Shown: positions 26,003-34,816 of the stretch, piece after piece
How positions within the stretch are numbered: the stretch's first letter is position 1
Layout of the letters: each line of letters begins with the position of its first letter
From: Cognatishimia coralii
Lineage (GTDB): Bacteria; Pseudomonadota; Alphaproteobacteria; Rhodobacterales; Rhodobacteraceae
Direction: 5' to 3'
DNA length: 64,000 nucleotides
Assembly (NCBI RefSeq): GCF_037478305.1
Contig: NZ_JBBGAZ010000002.1
Location: 1 to 64,000, forward strand
The notes under the pieces: model-generated
What the model saw: only the letters and a program-made list of their open reading frames with translations
Told to the model about the DNA's origin: nothing
The model's database searches: none
Position numbers and translations under genes: made by a program

Positions 26003-26610
26003 CTGCAAAGGGCTTTGATGTCTGTCGCTAAAGCCGGATCCGCGCTTAAAACATGTTCGGCAAGGTCGCGTGCTGTTGGCAGCAAAACTTCCGCCTCCAC
26101 GATCCTATCGACCAATCCGAAGTCATAGGCCTCTTGCGCCGTGATCTTCTGCCCACCCATCAGCACCAGTTTTGTGCGCGCTGGGCCGATCAGAGCCGCC
26201 ATGCGTTTTGGATCAGACGGCTGGGGCAAGAACCCTAGTTTCATCACCGGATAGAAGAACTTTGCATGAGGCACAGCAATCCGCATGTCACAAGCCAAGG
26301 CCATCCCCATAGCGCCGCCAGCAAGCGTGCCGTTCAACGCCGCGATTGTCAGGCATGGCAGGTCCGCAATGGCTCCGGAAAGCCGCTCCCAAACGCCATC
26401 CGTCGCGAGACCAGCGCGGGCTTCGTCCAGATCCGCCCCGGCTGAAAACACCTTACCTACACCGGTGATCACCAAGGCCCGCGCGTCCTGCGCGGCAAGC
26501 GCGATCTCGGTCAGTTCTTCGAGCATGGCTTTCGTCAGGCTATTGGCCTTGTCCGGACGATTGATCGCGACGGTCCAAAAGCCCGCGTCGCCCTTCGATA
26601 GATCTATCAC
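25999..26610 (-). CDS. Enoyl-CoA hydratase/isomerase-fold protein lacking both catalytic glutamates
   Basis: A 203-residue crotonase-fold protein, shorter than the usual 255 or more. The oxyanion-hole parts are recognisable: FSAGADLDEARAG and LNGTLAGGAMGMALACD. Aligned by eye to rat enoyl-CoA hydratase, the two catalytic glutamates (144 and 164) correspond to Gly102 and Val122 here, so a classical hydratase reaction is unlikely. Isomerase, hydrolase or decarboxylase roles known in the fold are possible. It overlaps the upstream SDR gene by 4 bases, so both may act on the same compound. Confidence 0.82.
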   Translation of the reverse strand: MIDLSKGDAGFWTVAINRPDKANSLTKAMLEELTEIALAAQDARALVITGVGKVFSAGADLDEARAGLATDGVWERLSGAIADLPCLTIAALNGTLAGGAMGMALACDMRIAVPHAKFFYPVMKLGFLPQPSDPKRMAALIGPARTKLVLMGGQKITAQEAYDFGLVDRIVEAEVLLPTARDLAEHVLSADPALATDIKALCS

Positions 26611-27356
26611 GCCAGACCCACCTTAGCGCGAATGTCGTCGTCGCGCAGCGAGACTTCTGCACCAAGAAAGGAGTCCGCCTCAGAACCGCACATCCACAAC
26701 AGCGTTTTTGCTGGCCAATCCGGAGGAATGTGATCCTCCCAGTCCAACTGACTGACGGGATTGATCCCACTGGCCTTGATATCCCGCTGCATCTGCGTTG
26801 CTACTGTGCCCGGAGACAGGCTGATCGCACGAATACCTTTGTCGCGCGCTTCCTTGTCCACCATCCGGGTCAGCATCAAAGCCCCAGCCTTGGACGAACA
26901 GTAATGCGACCAGGCCTCGACCGGGCCGTGCGCCGCGCCCGAGCCAATCGTCAAGATCGTCCCACCGCCCTGCTCCAACATGACAGGCATCGCGGCACGC
27001 ATGCCATGGAAGACGCCCTTCAGATTGACGTCAATGACCTGCCCCCAGGCCTCGGGATCAGCTTCGGACAAGTGCGAAATCGGCTCAATGGCACCGGCAT
27101 TGTTGATTAGGACGTCAATGCTGCCGAAGGTCGAGACGCAGGCCTTCACGGCAGTCTCCACCTCCCAATAGCGGCTGACGTCGCAGGGAATCGCCAAGGC
27201 CTGTTCGCCCAGTTCAGCCGTCAAATCCGCAATCGCGGCCTCGTTGCGCGCGACCAAAGCCACATTCGCGCCGGCTTCGGCAAAGACACGCGCAGCGCTT
27301 TCGCCTATTCCTCGGCTAGCGCCTGTAATCAATACGGTTTTTCCCTGCATATCCAT
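26607..27356 (-). CDS. Short-chain dehydrogenase/reductase
   Basis: A 249-residue NAD(P)-dependent oxidoreductase with TGASRGIGES (11-20), NNAG (85-88), Ser139 and the Tyr152-x3-Lys156 pair in HYCSSKAG. Substrate unknown. AGGAGGGG lies eight bases ahead of the ATG. The next gene on the strand is the crotonase-fold protein, coupled by a 4-base overlap, suggesting a two-step acyl- or alcohol-processing unit, though this is inference. Confidence 0.9.
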   Translation of the reverse strand: MDMQGKTVLITGASRGIGESAARVFAEAGANVALVARNEAAIADLTAELGEQALAIPCDVSRYWEVETAVKACVSTFGSIDVLINNAGAIEPISHLSEADPEAWGQVIDVNLKGVFHGMRAAMPVMLEQGGGTILTIGSGAAHGPVEAWSHYCSSKAGALMLTRMVDKEARDKGIRAISLSPGTVATQMQRDIKASGINPVSQLDWEDHIPPDWPAKTLLWMCGSEADSFLGAEVSLRDDDIRAKVGLA

Positions 27357-27480
27357 GATTTCACCCCTCCTGAACTGCGGCTGGTCGCAGGATAAGCAGC
27401 TTGCGTAACAGGGTCCACCCTTGACCCGCTCCCGCCCACATCCGACATTGGGGTTAACGAGTTACTGGAGGGGACGTGTT

Positions 27481-29001
27481 TTGACCCAATCTTATGTTTC
27501 ACGCGGCGCGATTGCCGTACTTGCGGCTGCCATCGCGACGCCTAGTTTTGCCGACATTACACCGGACGATGTTTGGGGCAGCTGGCAGAGCTATCTGTCC
27601 GGCTTTGATCTGGACATTAAGGCCACTGAAGAACGCTCTGGCGATGATATCTTCATCACGGACCTCACGGTGTCGTTCGAAATCCCCGAAGAAGACGGCA
27701 CGATCACGCTCATCTTCCCTGACATGGATTTTGTCAGCCGAGGCGACGGCACTGTCGAACTCAAGTATGGCGCGGACATGCAATTCACCGCTTTGCTTGA
27801 AGGCGACGGCGGGCCGGACACCAAAGCCAGCATCGATGTGGCACACACGGGTCTGTCGACGATTGCCTCAGGTGATCCAGATGACATCACCTATACATAT
27901 TCCGCAGCCTCCCTGACCTATTCTGTTGGTGAAGTCCTCGTTGAGGGAGAACCGCTGGAAGCCATCGGTGCCCAGATCGAAGGCGATGTCACCGTGACGG
28001 GCATGACCGGTCTGGTGAATATCGCAACGCAGGGCCTGACATCGATTGAGCAAGACGTGCGCTATAACAACGTCTCTTATGACATCCGCTTTGTTGCGCC
28101 TGAGGACGAGGGCAGCTTTGTCACCGCGGCAACAATCGAAGATTTGCGCATGCAGTCTGCTTTCTCGATTTCGGAAAACATCGACGTCGAAGATCCTGCA
28201 TCGATCTTTAACGACGAGCTGAATATCGCGATTGAGATGACCCAAGGGGCATCGGAAACCAGCATGTCGGGCAATGACGGAAATGGTCCGTTCTCATCTC
28301 AATCCTCCTCCTCTTCTGGTTCCTTCGGATTGTTGTTCAACAGTGACGTGTTCGAAGCCTCAATGAGCAGCTTTGATGCAAGCTTCAACGTCTTTGGCGA
28401 AGAAATTCCGCTGCCGATTTCCGCAGAGATCGGTGAGGCCTCTCTGGCGTTCTCCTTGCCATTGGCCGAGAGTGCCGAGCCGCAAGCGTTCTTTATGGAT
28501 TTCGCTTTTGTTGATCTGATGGTCCCGGATCTGTTGTGGAACATCTTTGATCCGGGCGCGGCCTTGGATCGTGGTCCGGCCACGGTCAGCCTTGGGCTAG
28601 AAGGCACCACCAAACTTATGATGGGTGCGTTTAATCCGGAATTCTTTGAAAACGACGACGTTCCGGGGACATTGGAATCCCTGACCCTGACAGATCTGGA
28701 GGTGTCCTTTGCGGGGGCAGAACTGACCGGTGCGGGCGATTTCACTTTTGACAATTCCGATATGGACAGCTTTGACGGCTTCCCACGTCCCGAAGGGGCT
28801 GCGGACTTCCGCCTGCTGGGCGGCAATCAGCTTTTGGACAGCCTGATCTCTATGGGCCTTGTCTCTGAAGGCGACGCCATGGGCGCGCGCATGATGATGG
28901 GTCTGTTCACCGTGGCGGGTCCGGGTGAGGATGAATTGAACTCACGTCTTGAAGTAAACGGCGAGGGCCATGTTCTGGCGAATGGTCAGCGTCTGCGCTG
29001 A
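27481..29001 (+). CDS. DUF2125 secreted protein
   Basis: A 506-residue exported protein of unknown function, common in Rhodobacteraceae. I start at TTG 27481, with GGAGGGG seven bases upstream; this yields a clean signal peptide MTQSYVSRGAIAVLAAAIATPSFA ahead of DITPDDVWGS. The mature chain is rich in beta-prone, acidic stretches (DLDIKATEERSGDDIFIT) and a Ser run SSSSSG near residue 280, perhaps a linker between two repeats of the fold. Such proteins are thought to lie in the periplasm or outer membrane. The function cannot be deduced here. Confidence 0.85.
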   Translation: MTQSYVSRGAIAVLAAAIATPSFADITPDDVWGSWQSYLSGFDLDIKATEERSGDDIFITDLTVSFEIPEEDGTITLIFPDMDFVSRGDGTVELKYGADMQFTALLEGDGGPDTKASIDVAHTGLSTIASGDPDDITYTYSAASLTYSVGEVLVEGEPLEAIGAQIEGDVTVTGMTGLVNIATQGLTSIEQDVRYNNVSYDIRFVAPEDEGSFVTAATIEDLRMQSAFSISENIDVEDPASIFNDELNIAIEMTQGASETSMSGNDGNGPFSSQSSSSSGSFGLLFNSDVFEASMSSFDASFNVFGEEIPLPISAEIGEASLAFSLPLAESAEPQAFFMDFAFVDLMVPDLLWNIFDPGAALDRGPATVSLGLEGTTKLMMGAFNPEFFENDDVPGTLESLTLTDLEVSFAGAELTGAGDFTFDNSDMDSFDGFPRPEGAADFRLLGGNQLLDSLISMGLVSEGDAMGARMMMGLFTVAGPGEDELNSRLEVNGEGHVLANGQRLR

Positions 29002-29021
29002 TTTTCGTGAAAAATCAGGTG

Positions 29022-29048
29022 GGCCGCCCCGTGTGAGGGCGGCCTTTT
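29022..29048 (+). terminator. Terminator after the DUF2125 gene
   Basis: Arms GGCCGCCC/GGGCGGCC around CGTGTGA, followed by TTTTT on the plus strand. A smaller hairpin CTGATTTT/AAAAATCAG stands just before it. Confidence 0.88.
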
Positions 29049-29127
29049 TCGTGGCCCCAAGGTGCCTGCCCCTTGAGTCATGTGGCCCCGAGGTCTAACT
29101 CAAGAGCAACAGGCGCGGAGAGGCATT

Positions 29128-30474
29128 ATGAGCGAGACACTTCAACAGCTGAGCGAGACGCTACTGGATCTGGCAAAAGCGGCCGGAGCGGATGCCGCGG
29201 ACGCGATGGCTGTTCGTGGCACGTCCCTGTCAATCGACGTCCGCGGCGGTGCGCTTGAAAACGCGGAACGCTCAGAGGCAACCGATCTTGGCCTGCGCGT
29301 CATGATTGGTCAGAAGCAAGCAAATATCTCGACCTCGGACGTGCGCGAAGAAACCCTGCGCACCATGGCTGAACGTGCTGTCGCGATGGCGGCCGAGGCG
29401 CCTGACGATCCCTATATCGGACTGGCGGATCCATCAGAGATCGCAACGGATTGGGATATCGACGCGCTAGAGCTCTGCGATCCGACCGGAGAGCCTGACC
29501 CGGCGGCGCTTCAGCAAGACGCGGCGGACGCCGAGGCGGCGGCCTTGGCCTATGACGGTATTTCACAGGTGCAATCGGTCTCGGCGGGCTATGGCCGCAC
29601 CGACGTCCATTTGGCGGCCAGCAACGGGTTTTCCGGCGGCTATGCCCGCAGCGACCGCGCAGTATCCTGCGTGGCCATCGCTGGCACGGGCGCCGAGATG
29701 GAACGCGACTACGACTATGACTCGCGCATCTTTCAATCCGACCTAGCTGACCCGCGCAGCATCGGCGCAAGCGCTGCCGAACGCGCCCTGTCGCGCCGCA
29801 ACCCGAAACGCCCACCGACGGGTGCCTATCCGGTCATTTTTGATGAACGGGTTTCTGGCTCGCTCATTCGCCATTTGATGAGCGCGATCAACGGAGCCGC
29901 CATTGCGCGGGGCAGTTCCTGGCTGTTGAATGATCTCGGAGCCGAGGTCCTACCAACACACCTGTCGCTGATCGAAGATCCGCATCGTGCGCGCACTGCG
30001 CGTTCTCGTCCCTTTGACGCCGAAGGCCTGCCGACGCGCCAACGCACCATTGTCGACAACGGTGTGCTCACTGGCTGGACTCTGGATCTGGCAAACGCGC
30101 GCAAAATGGGCATGCAAAGCACCGCGAGCGCGGCACGCGGCGTGTCGGGACCACCGTCTCCGACATCGTGGAACCTGGCCCTGACCCAAGGCGCGCAAAG
30201 CCGGGAAGAAATGATTAAGGAGATGGGCACGGGGCTTCTTGTGACCTCGATGATTGGCTCCACGATCAATCCGAACACAGGTGATTATTCACGTGGGGCG
30301 ACAGGTTTCTGGGTTGAGAACGGAGAGATCGTCAATCCCGTCAACGAATGCACCATTGCAGGCAACCTCAAAGACATGCTGAAAACTCTGACGCCCGCCA
30401 ATGACGCGCGGCGTCATCTGTCCAGCGTTGTCCCCAGCCTGCGTGTCGAAGGCCTGACCCTTGCCGGAAACTGA
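29128..30474 (+). CDS. pmbA: TldE/PmbA-type protease subunit
   Basis: A 448-residue protein of the TldD/TldE family, whose heterodimer trims unfolded or modified peptides. The PmbA/TldE subunit lacks the zinc-binding HExxxH of TldD, and none is visible here. Signature blocks include SLSIDVRGGALENAERSE near residue 35, LGLRVMIGQKQANISTSD, and a C-terminal ATGFWVENGEIVNPVNE with GNLKDML. Start at ATG 29128 behind GGAGAGG. No tldD in the window, so its partner must be elsewhere. Its end overlaps cysQ by 14 bases, then waaA and lpxK follow. Confidence 0.9.
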   Translation: MSETLQQLSETLLDLAKAAGADAADAMAVRGTSLSIDVRGGALENAERSEATDLGLRVMIGQKQANISTSDVREETLRTMAERAVAMAAEAPDDPYIGLADPSEIATDWDIDALELCDPTGEPDPAALQQDAADAEAAALAYDGISQVQSVSAGYGRTDVHLAASNGFSGGYARSDRAVSCVAIAGTGAEMERDYDYDSRIFQSDLADPRSIGASAAERALSRRNPKRPPTGAYPVIFDERVSGSLIRHLMSAINGAAIARGSSWLLNDLGAEVLPTHLSLIEDPHRARTARSRPFDAEGLPTRQRTIVDNGVLTGWTLDLANARKMGMQSTASAARGVSGPPSPTSWNLALTQGAQSREEMIKEMGTGLLVTSMIGSTINPNTGDYSRGATGFWVENGEIVNPVNECTIAGNLKDMLKTLTPANDARRHLSSVVPSLRVEGLTLAGN

Positions 30475-31234
30475 TCTCGACCTTCTGATCGCCGCTGCCA
30501 AGGAATCCGGCCGCATTGCGACGGGCTTTCATGGCTCGTCCTATGAGACATGGGACAAAGAGGACGGCGCAGGGCCGGTGACGGCTGCCGATCTGGCGGT
30601 GAACCGGATGCTTGAGGTCGAGTTGCGCGAGGCGCGGCCTGACTATGGCTGGCTGTCCGAGGAATCCGCGCCCAAAGCGGATCGCCAAAAGGCCGAGCGG
30701 ATCTTTATAATCGACCCGATTGATGGCACGCGCAGCTTTATCGAAGGCTCTGACACCTGGGCCCATTCGCTGGCCATCGCCGAGCACGGCCAGATCACCG
30801 CAGGCGTGGTCTATTTGCCAAAACGCGGTCTGATGTATGCGGCAGCCAAGGGCAAAGGCGCTTTCCTAAACGGTACTCCGATCACGCCAAGCACGCGCGA
30901 CACCCTGACCGGCGCGAATATTCTGGCGACACGGCCCAGCTTTGAACCCCGCCATTGGACCCGCGTGCCTGATGTGACACGCAACCATCGCCCCTCGCTT
31001 GCCTATCGGCTCGCTTTGGTGGCTCAGGGCCGGTTTGACGCGATGCTAACGCTGCGGGCCACGTGGGAATGGGACATCGCAGCGGGTGTTTTGATCCTTG
31101 AAGAAGCGGGCGCTTTGACCAGCGACAAACACGGAGAGCCCCTCCGGTTCAACAATCCAGACCCACGTCTGCCCGGCATGATCGGAGCGAACGCGTCCTT
31201 GCATGCGCAAATCCGCGACGCTCTGGCGACCTGA
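30461..31234 (+). CDS. cysQ: Inositol-monophosphatase-family phosphatase, CysQ-like
   Basis: A 257-residue magnesium-dependent phosphatase. Metal-binding motifs are seen: SEESAP with Glu67-Glu68, DPIDGTRSF with Asp85 and Asp88, and WEWDIAAGVLILEEAGA near the C-terminus. This pattern fits 3'(2'),5'-bisphosphate nucleotidases (CysQ) and inositol monophosphatases; I favour CysQ from overall resemblance but cannot prove it. Start is TTG at 30461 inside the end of pmbA, behind GAAGG; no better start exists close by. Confidence 0.75.
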   Translation: MPETDLDLLIAAAKESGRIATGFHGSSYETWDKEDGAGPVTAADLAVNRMLEVELREARPDYGWLSEESAPKADRQKAERIFIIDPIDGTRSFIEGSDTWAHSLAIAEHGQITAGVVYLPKRGLMYAAAKGKGAFLNGTPITPSTRDTLTGANILATRPSFEPRHWTRVPDVTRNHRPSLAYRLALVAQGRFDAMLTLRATWEWDIAAGVLILEEAGALTSDKHGEPLRFNNPDPRLPGMIGANASLHAQIRDALAT

Positions 31235-31296
31235 ACTTGTGGGACGCCGCATGACGGCATAGTCTTTGGCAAAACTTCTCTGGGCAGTCTCCTCAC

Positions 31297-32514
31297 ATGG
31301 CCAAACCGCTTTCCTTGACGACCTATCTGGCGCTGGCCCGCCGAGAGAGGAAAATCCCGCTGGACCTGTCCCAAAAGCGGCCCGCAGGGTATTTGATTTG
31401 GCTGCATTGCAACGATGTGTCTCGCGCAACCGCGCTGGTGGATCTGGGGCAACGCCTGGCCGCGCAAATTGAAGCGCAGTTGCTATTGACGATCCCACAC
31501 GGAGCTGACTGCCCCGGCGGACTAGAAGAGATTGCGATCTGCACATCCGCGCCGTCCGAACATCCAAGCGATATTCAGGCGTTTCTGAACCATTGGGCCC
31601 CGGATTGTGCCATCTGGATGGGTCATGAACTGCGGGCCGGGCTTATTCAGGCGACCCATGACACGGGCGCTCCGATGTTTTTGATTGATGGCGATGACCC
31701 AATCCTGACGCTGCGGGCCTCGCGTTGGCTTCCCTCCCCAACCCGCGCTGTTTTGCAGATGTTCAACCATATTTTCGCCCGCGAGGACGCGGCGGCCAAA
31801 CGCATTTCGCGGCTGGTGCGCGGGGTGACTCCTGTGACGGTCACAGGCACTTTGATCGAAGAAAATCCCGTGCTTCCCTGCAACGCGGACGATCTGGAGG
31901 CCCTTAGTGAGACCCTCATTGCCCGCCCCTGCTGGCTTGCGGCACGGGTGCAACCAGACGAACTGCCCCTGATCCTTGATGCACAACGCAGCATCAGCCG
32001 CCTGTCTCCGCGCATGCTGATGATCCTTGTGCCGGATCACGCAAAGGATGCGCAAGGCTTTCTGACGCAAGCCAAAGACATGGGCTTGCATGTGGCCCAA
32101 TGGGACGACGGAGAGTTTCCCAGCGAAAAGACCGACATCCTTTTGGCCGAAAACCCCAAAGAATTGGGACTCTTCTATCGCATCGCCCCGATCACCTTTG
32201 TCGGGTCATCCCTGAAGCCAGGCCACGGCGGGAGAGACCCATTTGATGCGGCGGCATTGGGCTCGGCTGTGCTCTATGGGCCGAGCGTACATAATCACCT
32301 CAATGCCTACACGCGGCTTGCAAATGCACATGCTGCGAAAGTCGTACAAAATGCCCCGGCGCTCGTGCGCGCCCTTGAAGAGTTGATGGCACCCGATAAG
32401 GTCGCAATGATGGTGCATGCTGGATGGGATACAGTGTCGCAAGGCGCGGGGGTGATCAATCAGATCGTCTCTGATATCAGCACGGCAATCGAACAGGCGG
32501 AGAGCCAAACATGA
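31297..32514 (+). CDS. waaA: Kdo transferase-family protein WaaA/KdtA, Rhodobacteraceae variant
   Basis: A 405-residue GT30-type glycosyltransferase that adds Kdo to lipid A precursor in the inner membrane. It keeps the KdtA layout: PDCAIWMGHELRAGLI, VTVTGTLIEENP, FVGSSLKPGHGGRDPFDAAA and SAVLYGPSVHNHLNAY near the donor site. It is divergent from E. coli WaaA and lacks a clear N-terminal membrane anchor. The stop overlaps lpxK by 4 bases, which supports a lipid A role. Whether it is the sole Kdo transferase of the cell or a paralogue is unknown. Confidence 0.78.
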   Translation: MAKPLSLTTYLALARRERKIPLDLSQKRPAGYLIWLHCNDVSRATALVDLGQRLAAQIEAQLLLTIPHGADCPGGLEEIAICTSAPSEHPSDIQAFLNHWAPDCAIWMGHELRAGLIQATHDTGAPMFLIDGDDPILTLRASRWLPSPTRAVLQMFNHIFAREDAAAKRISRLVRGVTPVTVTGTLIEENPVLPCNADDLEALSETLIARPCWLAARVQPDELPLILDAQRSISRLSPRMLMILVPDHAKDAQGFLTQAKDMGLHVAQWDDGEFPSEKTDILLAENPKELGLFYRIAPITFVGSSLKPGHGGRDPFDAAALGSAVLYGPSVHNHLNAYTRLANAHAAKVVQNAPALVRALEELMAPDKVAMMVHAGWDTVSQGAGVINQIVSDISTAIEQAESQT

Positions 32515-33503
32515 GGCCGCCAGCATTCTGGAACCTAGAGCCCGGGCGCTTTAACCTGGGTCGCGTCGCCTTCAGCCCGCTTGGATGGCTCTATGGCAGC
32601 GTGACGGCACGGCGTGTAGCGCAGCCTGCGACATATACCGCAGAAGTTCCTGTTCTGTGCATTGGCAACCTGAATGCAGGCGGAACGGGCAAAACGCCCA
32701 CAGCGATCGCTCTTATTCAATACCTGCAGTCCAAGGGGCTGACCCCGCATGTCATTTCACGCGGTTATGGCGGTTCAGCCAAAGACCTGACGCGGGTAGA
32801 TGAACGAAAACATTCCGCGCGCGAAGTCGGGGATGAACCCATGCTGCTTGCCGCATTCGCACCGACGTGGGTCTGCGCGGATCGCACCAAGGCCGCGCGG
32901 GCGGCGCAAGAAGCAGGCGCCGACCTGATCCTGATGGACGACGGGTTTCAGAATCCCAGCCTACATAAGGATGCCAGCATCATCGTCGCAGATGCCCAGC
33001 GCGGGTTTGGCAACGGCTCTTGCATCCCGGCTGGCCCTTTGCGCGAACCTGTCGGTGCGGGTCTTGCGCGAGGCGACCTGCTTTTGACAATCGGAAACGC
33101 CGCTGCGCAAACGCGATTTGATACGTTTTGGGGTGGAGTGGTGAAATTGTCCCATGCCCGCGCGGAACTTGTGCCTTTGCAGACCGGAATGGACTGGACC
33201 GCGACGCCGTTCTTGGCCTTTGCAGGCATTGGGTATCCCGAGAAGTTCTTCGCAACGCTACGCGCGCAAGGGGCAACGGTTCTTGAAACCCACGCTTTGG
33301 ACGACCACCAACCTCTGACAACCGCGCTTTTGCAACGGATGGAAGCAGATGCTGCGCGGCTGGGGGCTCAATTGGTGACAACCGAAAAAGACGCGGTACG
33401 CCTGCCCACCGCGTACAGGCGCAAGGTCCTGACCCTTCCGGTTCGGCTAGAGGTCAAAGACTGGAAAGAGATCGACGCCCTGCTGAACAGGCTCCTTAAA
33501 TGA
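32511..33503 (+). CDS. lpxK: Tetraacyldisaccharide 4'-kinase
   Basis: A 330-residue membrane-associated kinase that phosphorylates the 4' position of the lipid A disaccharide. The P-loop is AGGTGKT at 56-62 (CIGNLNAGGTGKTP), a family hallmark after a short membrane-proximal N-terminus. DLILMDDGFQNPSLHKD near residue 140 and LVTTEKDAVRLP near 290 are further LpxK blocks. Coupled to waaA by a 4-base overlap and ended by the converging DsbA gene 48 bases on. Confidence 0.94.
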   Translation: MRPPAFWNLEPGRFNLGRVAFSPLGWLYGSVTARRVAQPATYTAEVPVLCIGNLNAGGTGKTPTAIALIQYLQSKGLTPHVISRGYGGSAKDLTRVDERKHSAREVGDEPMLLAAFAPTWVCADRTKAARAAQEAGADLILMDDGFQNPSLHKDASIIVADAQRGFGNGSCIPAGPLREPVGAGLARGDLLLTIGNAAAQTRFDTFWGGVVKLSHARAELVPLQTGMDWTATPFLAFAGIGYPEKFFATLRAQGATVLETHALDDHQPLTTALLQRMEADAARLGAQLVTTEKDAVRLPTAYRRKVLTLPVRLEVKDWKEIDALLNRLLK

Positions 33504-33527
33504 AAACGCCCGGGACTGGCCCGGGCG
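33503..33527 (-). terminator. Terminator of the DsbA-like gene
   Basis: Perfect arms CGCCCGGG/CCCGGGCG around ACTGG, followed by TTTT on the minus strand; it may also slow plus-strand transcripts from lpxK. Confidence 0.75.
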
Positions 33528-33551
33528 CATGACTTTGAATTGCTCAGATGC

Positions 33552-34217
33552 TTACAGCATACCGTCCAGCAATTCTTTCATCTCGGCATAGCTCATGTTG
33601 CCGTATTTCGTGCCATTGATCACGAAAGACGGTGTCGAGTTGATATCATCCCGCGCCGCGTTGGTCTGGAACCACTCGACCAAAGTCTGCGCGCTTTCTT
33701 CGTTCTGCAGGCAGGCGTTCAGTTCGTCGTCGTTCAGACCTGCGATGCGACCGATCTTGCGCAACTCATCCGCAATTGCGACCGGTTCACCGGCGCGGGT
33801 CCACTCTGCCTGGGTTTTGAACATGAGATCCGTGATGCCAAAGAAGCGTTCCTGACCACCACACCGCGCAATCATGGACGCCCAAAGACCAAAGCGATCA
33901 AAATAAACCTCGCGGAAAACAAATTTCACTTTGCCCGTGTCGATATAATCCGCCTTCAGCTGCGGATAGGTGTTCTGGTGGAAAGACCCACAATGTGGGC
34001 AGGTGTAAGACGCATATTCGATCATCGTGATCGGCGCATTTGCATCGCCGAGCACCATGTCAGGAATGGCCGATGCTGCCGCGTCGGCGTTTTCAGGCTC
34101 GGAAGGGGTTTCGATCTGCGTGACCTCCACCTCAGTCACATTGCCCTGCATCAGGAAATACGCCCCAGCGGCGATAATCGCGGCGACAACAATCGCCAGA
34201 GGAATCATACGGTTCAT
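33552..34217 (-). CDS. DsbA-family thiol-disulfide protein, membrane anchored
   Basis: A 221-residue periplasmic thioredoxin-fold protein. An uncleaved-looking anchor covers residues 4-22, then a Pro/Glu/Ala linker. The redox site is YTCPHC (Cys73, Cys76), with the cis-proline in STPSFVINGTKYG near 203. The subgroup (DsbA/DsbG-like fold 4) is common in alphaproteobacteria and may oxidise or isomerise periplasmic thiols. It overlaps the upstream dciA gene by 4 bases. Confidence 0.9.
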   Translation of the reverse strand: MNRMIPLAIVVAAIIAAGAYFLMQGNVTEVEVTQIETPSEPENADAAASAIPDMVLGDANAPITMIEYASYTCPHCGSFHQNTYPQLKADYIDTGKVKFVFREVYFDRFGLWASMIARCGGQERFFGITDLMFKTQAEWTRAGEPVAIADELRKIGRIAGLNDDELNACLQNEESAQTLVEWFQTNAARDDINSTPSFVINGTKYGNMSYAEMKELLDGML

Positions 34218-34729
34218 TCAGATCTACCTTTGAATTTTTCTTTGGATAGGACGTTACCCGCCAGACGTTCAAGCGCCTTTCGCAGGTCTTGATCCCCAAC
34301 AGGTGCGGCCATGGCCTGAGCCTCTTTTGCGGCCTCGGGATCGATGGTTTTTTCAGCAGGTTTTGGGGCGGCGGCAAACTGCGCCTGCCCTTCAGCAAAG
34401 CCTATAGGCGCGGTTTGCGTGATATGCAGCTTCGTGATGGCATTATAGCCGTATGCCGCATTCACCTTCTCGCGCAGTTTTTCCTTTTGCATTTCCAGCA
34501 TCGGGGCCTGCGCGCCGGTGGTCAGCACGGTCAGAGTGGCTCCGAACCCTTGGCGGCCGTATTTGACATCCACGGGCTTACAGATCGCAGCCATATCCTG
34601 CCCGACGATCTCGGCCCAATGGGTCAACACACGAGTCACGGCAAACCCACGCGTCTCGCCCGCCTTGCGGATCCGGTCCCGCAAAAGCGATGAGGTACGT
34701 TGAAAGCCTTTTCGAGACCGCCTCTGCAT
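34214..34729 (-). CDS. DUF721/DciA-family protein
   Basis: A 171-residue protein with the DUF721 block TRVLTHWAEIVGQDMAAICK near residue 32 and the second part FGATLTVLTTGAQAPMLEMQ. DciA-type DUF721 proteins help load the replicative helicase DnaB in bacteria lacking DnaC, but that is family knowledge and not tested here. A low-complexity Ala/Glu tail follows. It lies between mutY (divergent) and the DsbA-like gene, a frequent arrangement in this group. Confidence 0.87.
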   Translation of the reverse strand: MQRRSRKGFQRTSSLLRDRIRKAGETRGFAVTRVLTHWAEIVGQDMAAICKPVDVKYGRQGFGATLTVLTTGAQAPMLEMQKEKLREKVNAAYGYNAITKLHITQTAPIGFAEGQAQFAAAPKPAEKTIDPEAAKEAQAMAAPVGDQDLRKALERLAGNVLSKEKFKGRSE

Positions 34730-34816
34730 GAGACCCCTTGCATGTTTCTTGCTGGCGCTATCTTAGTGCCACGGGCCAGATAGGCCAGCGCCAGCAGCAT
34801 ACTGAGGGAATAACAG

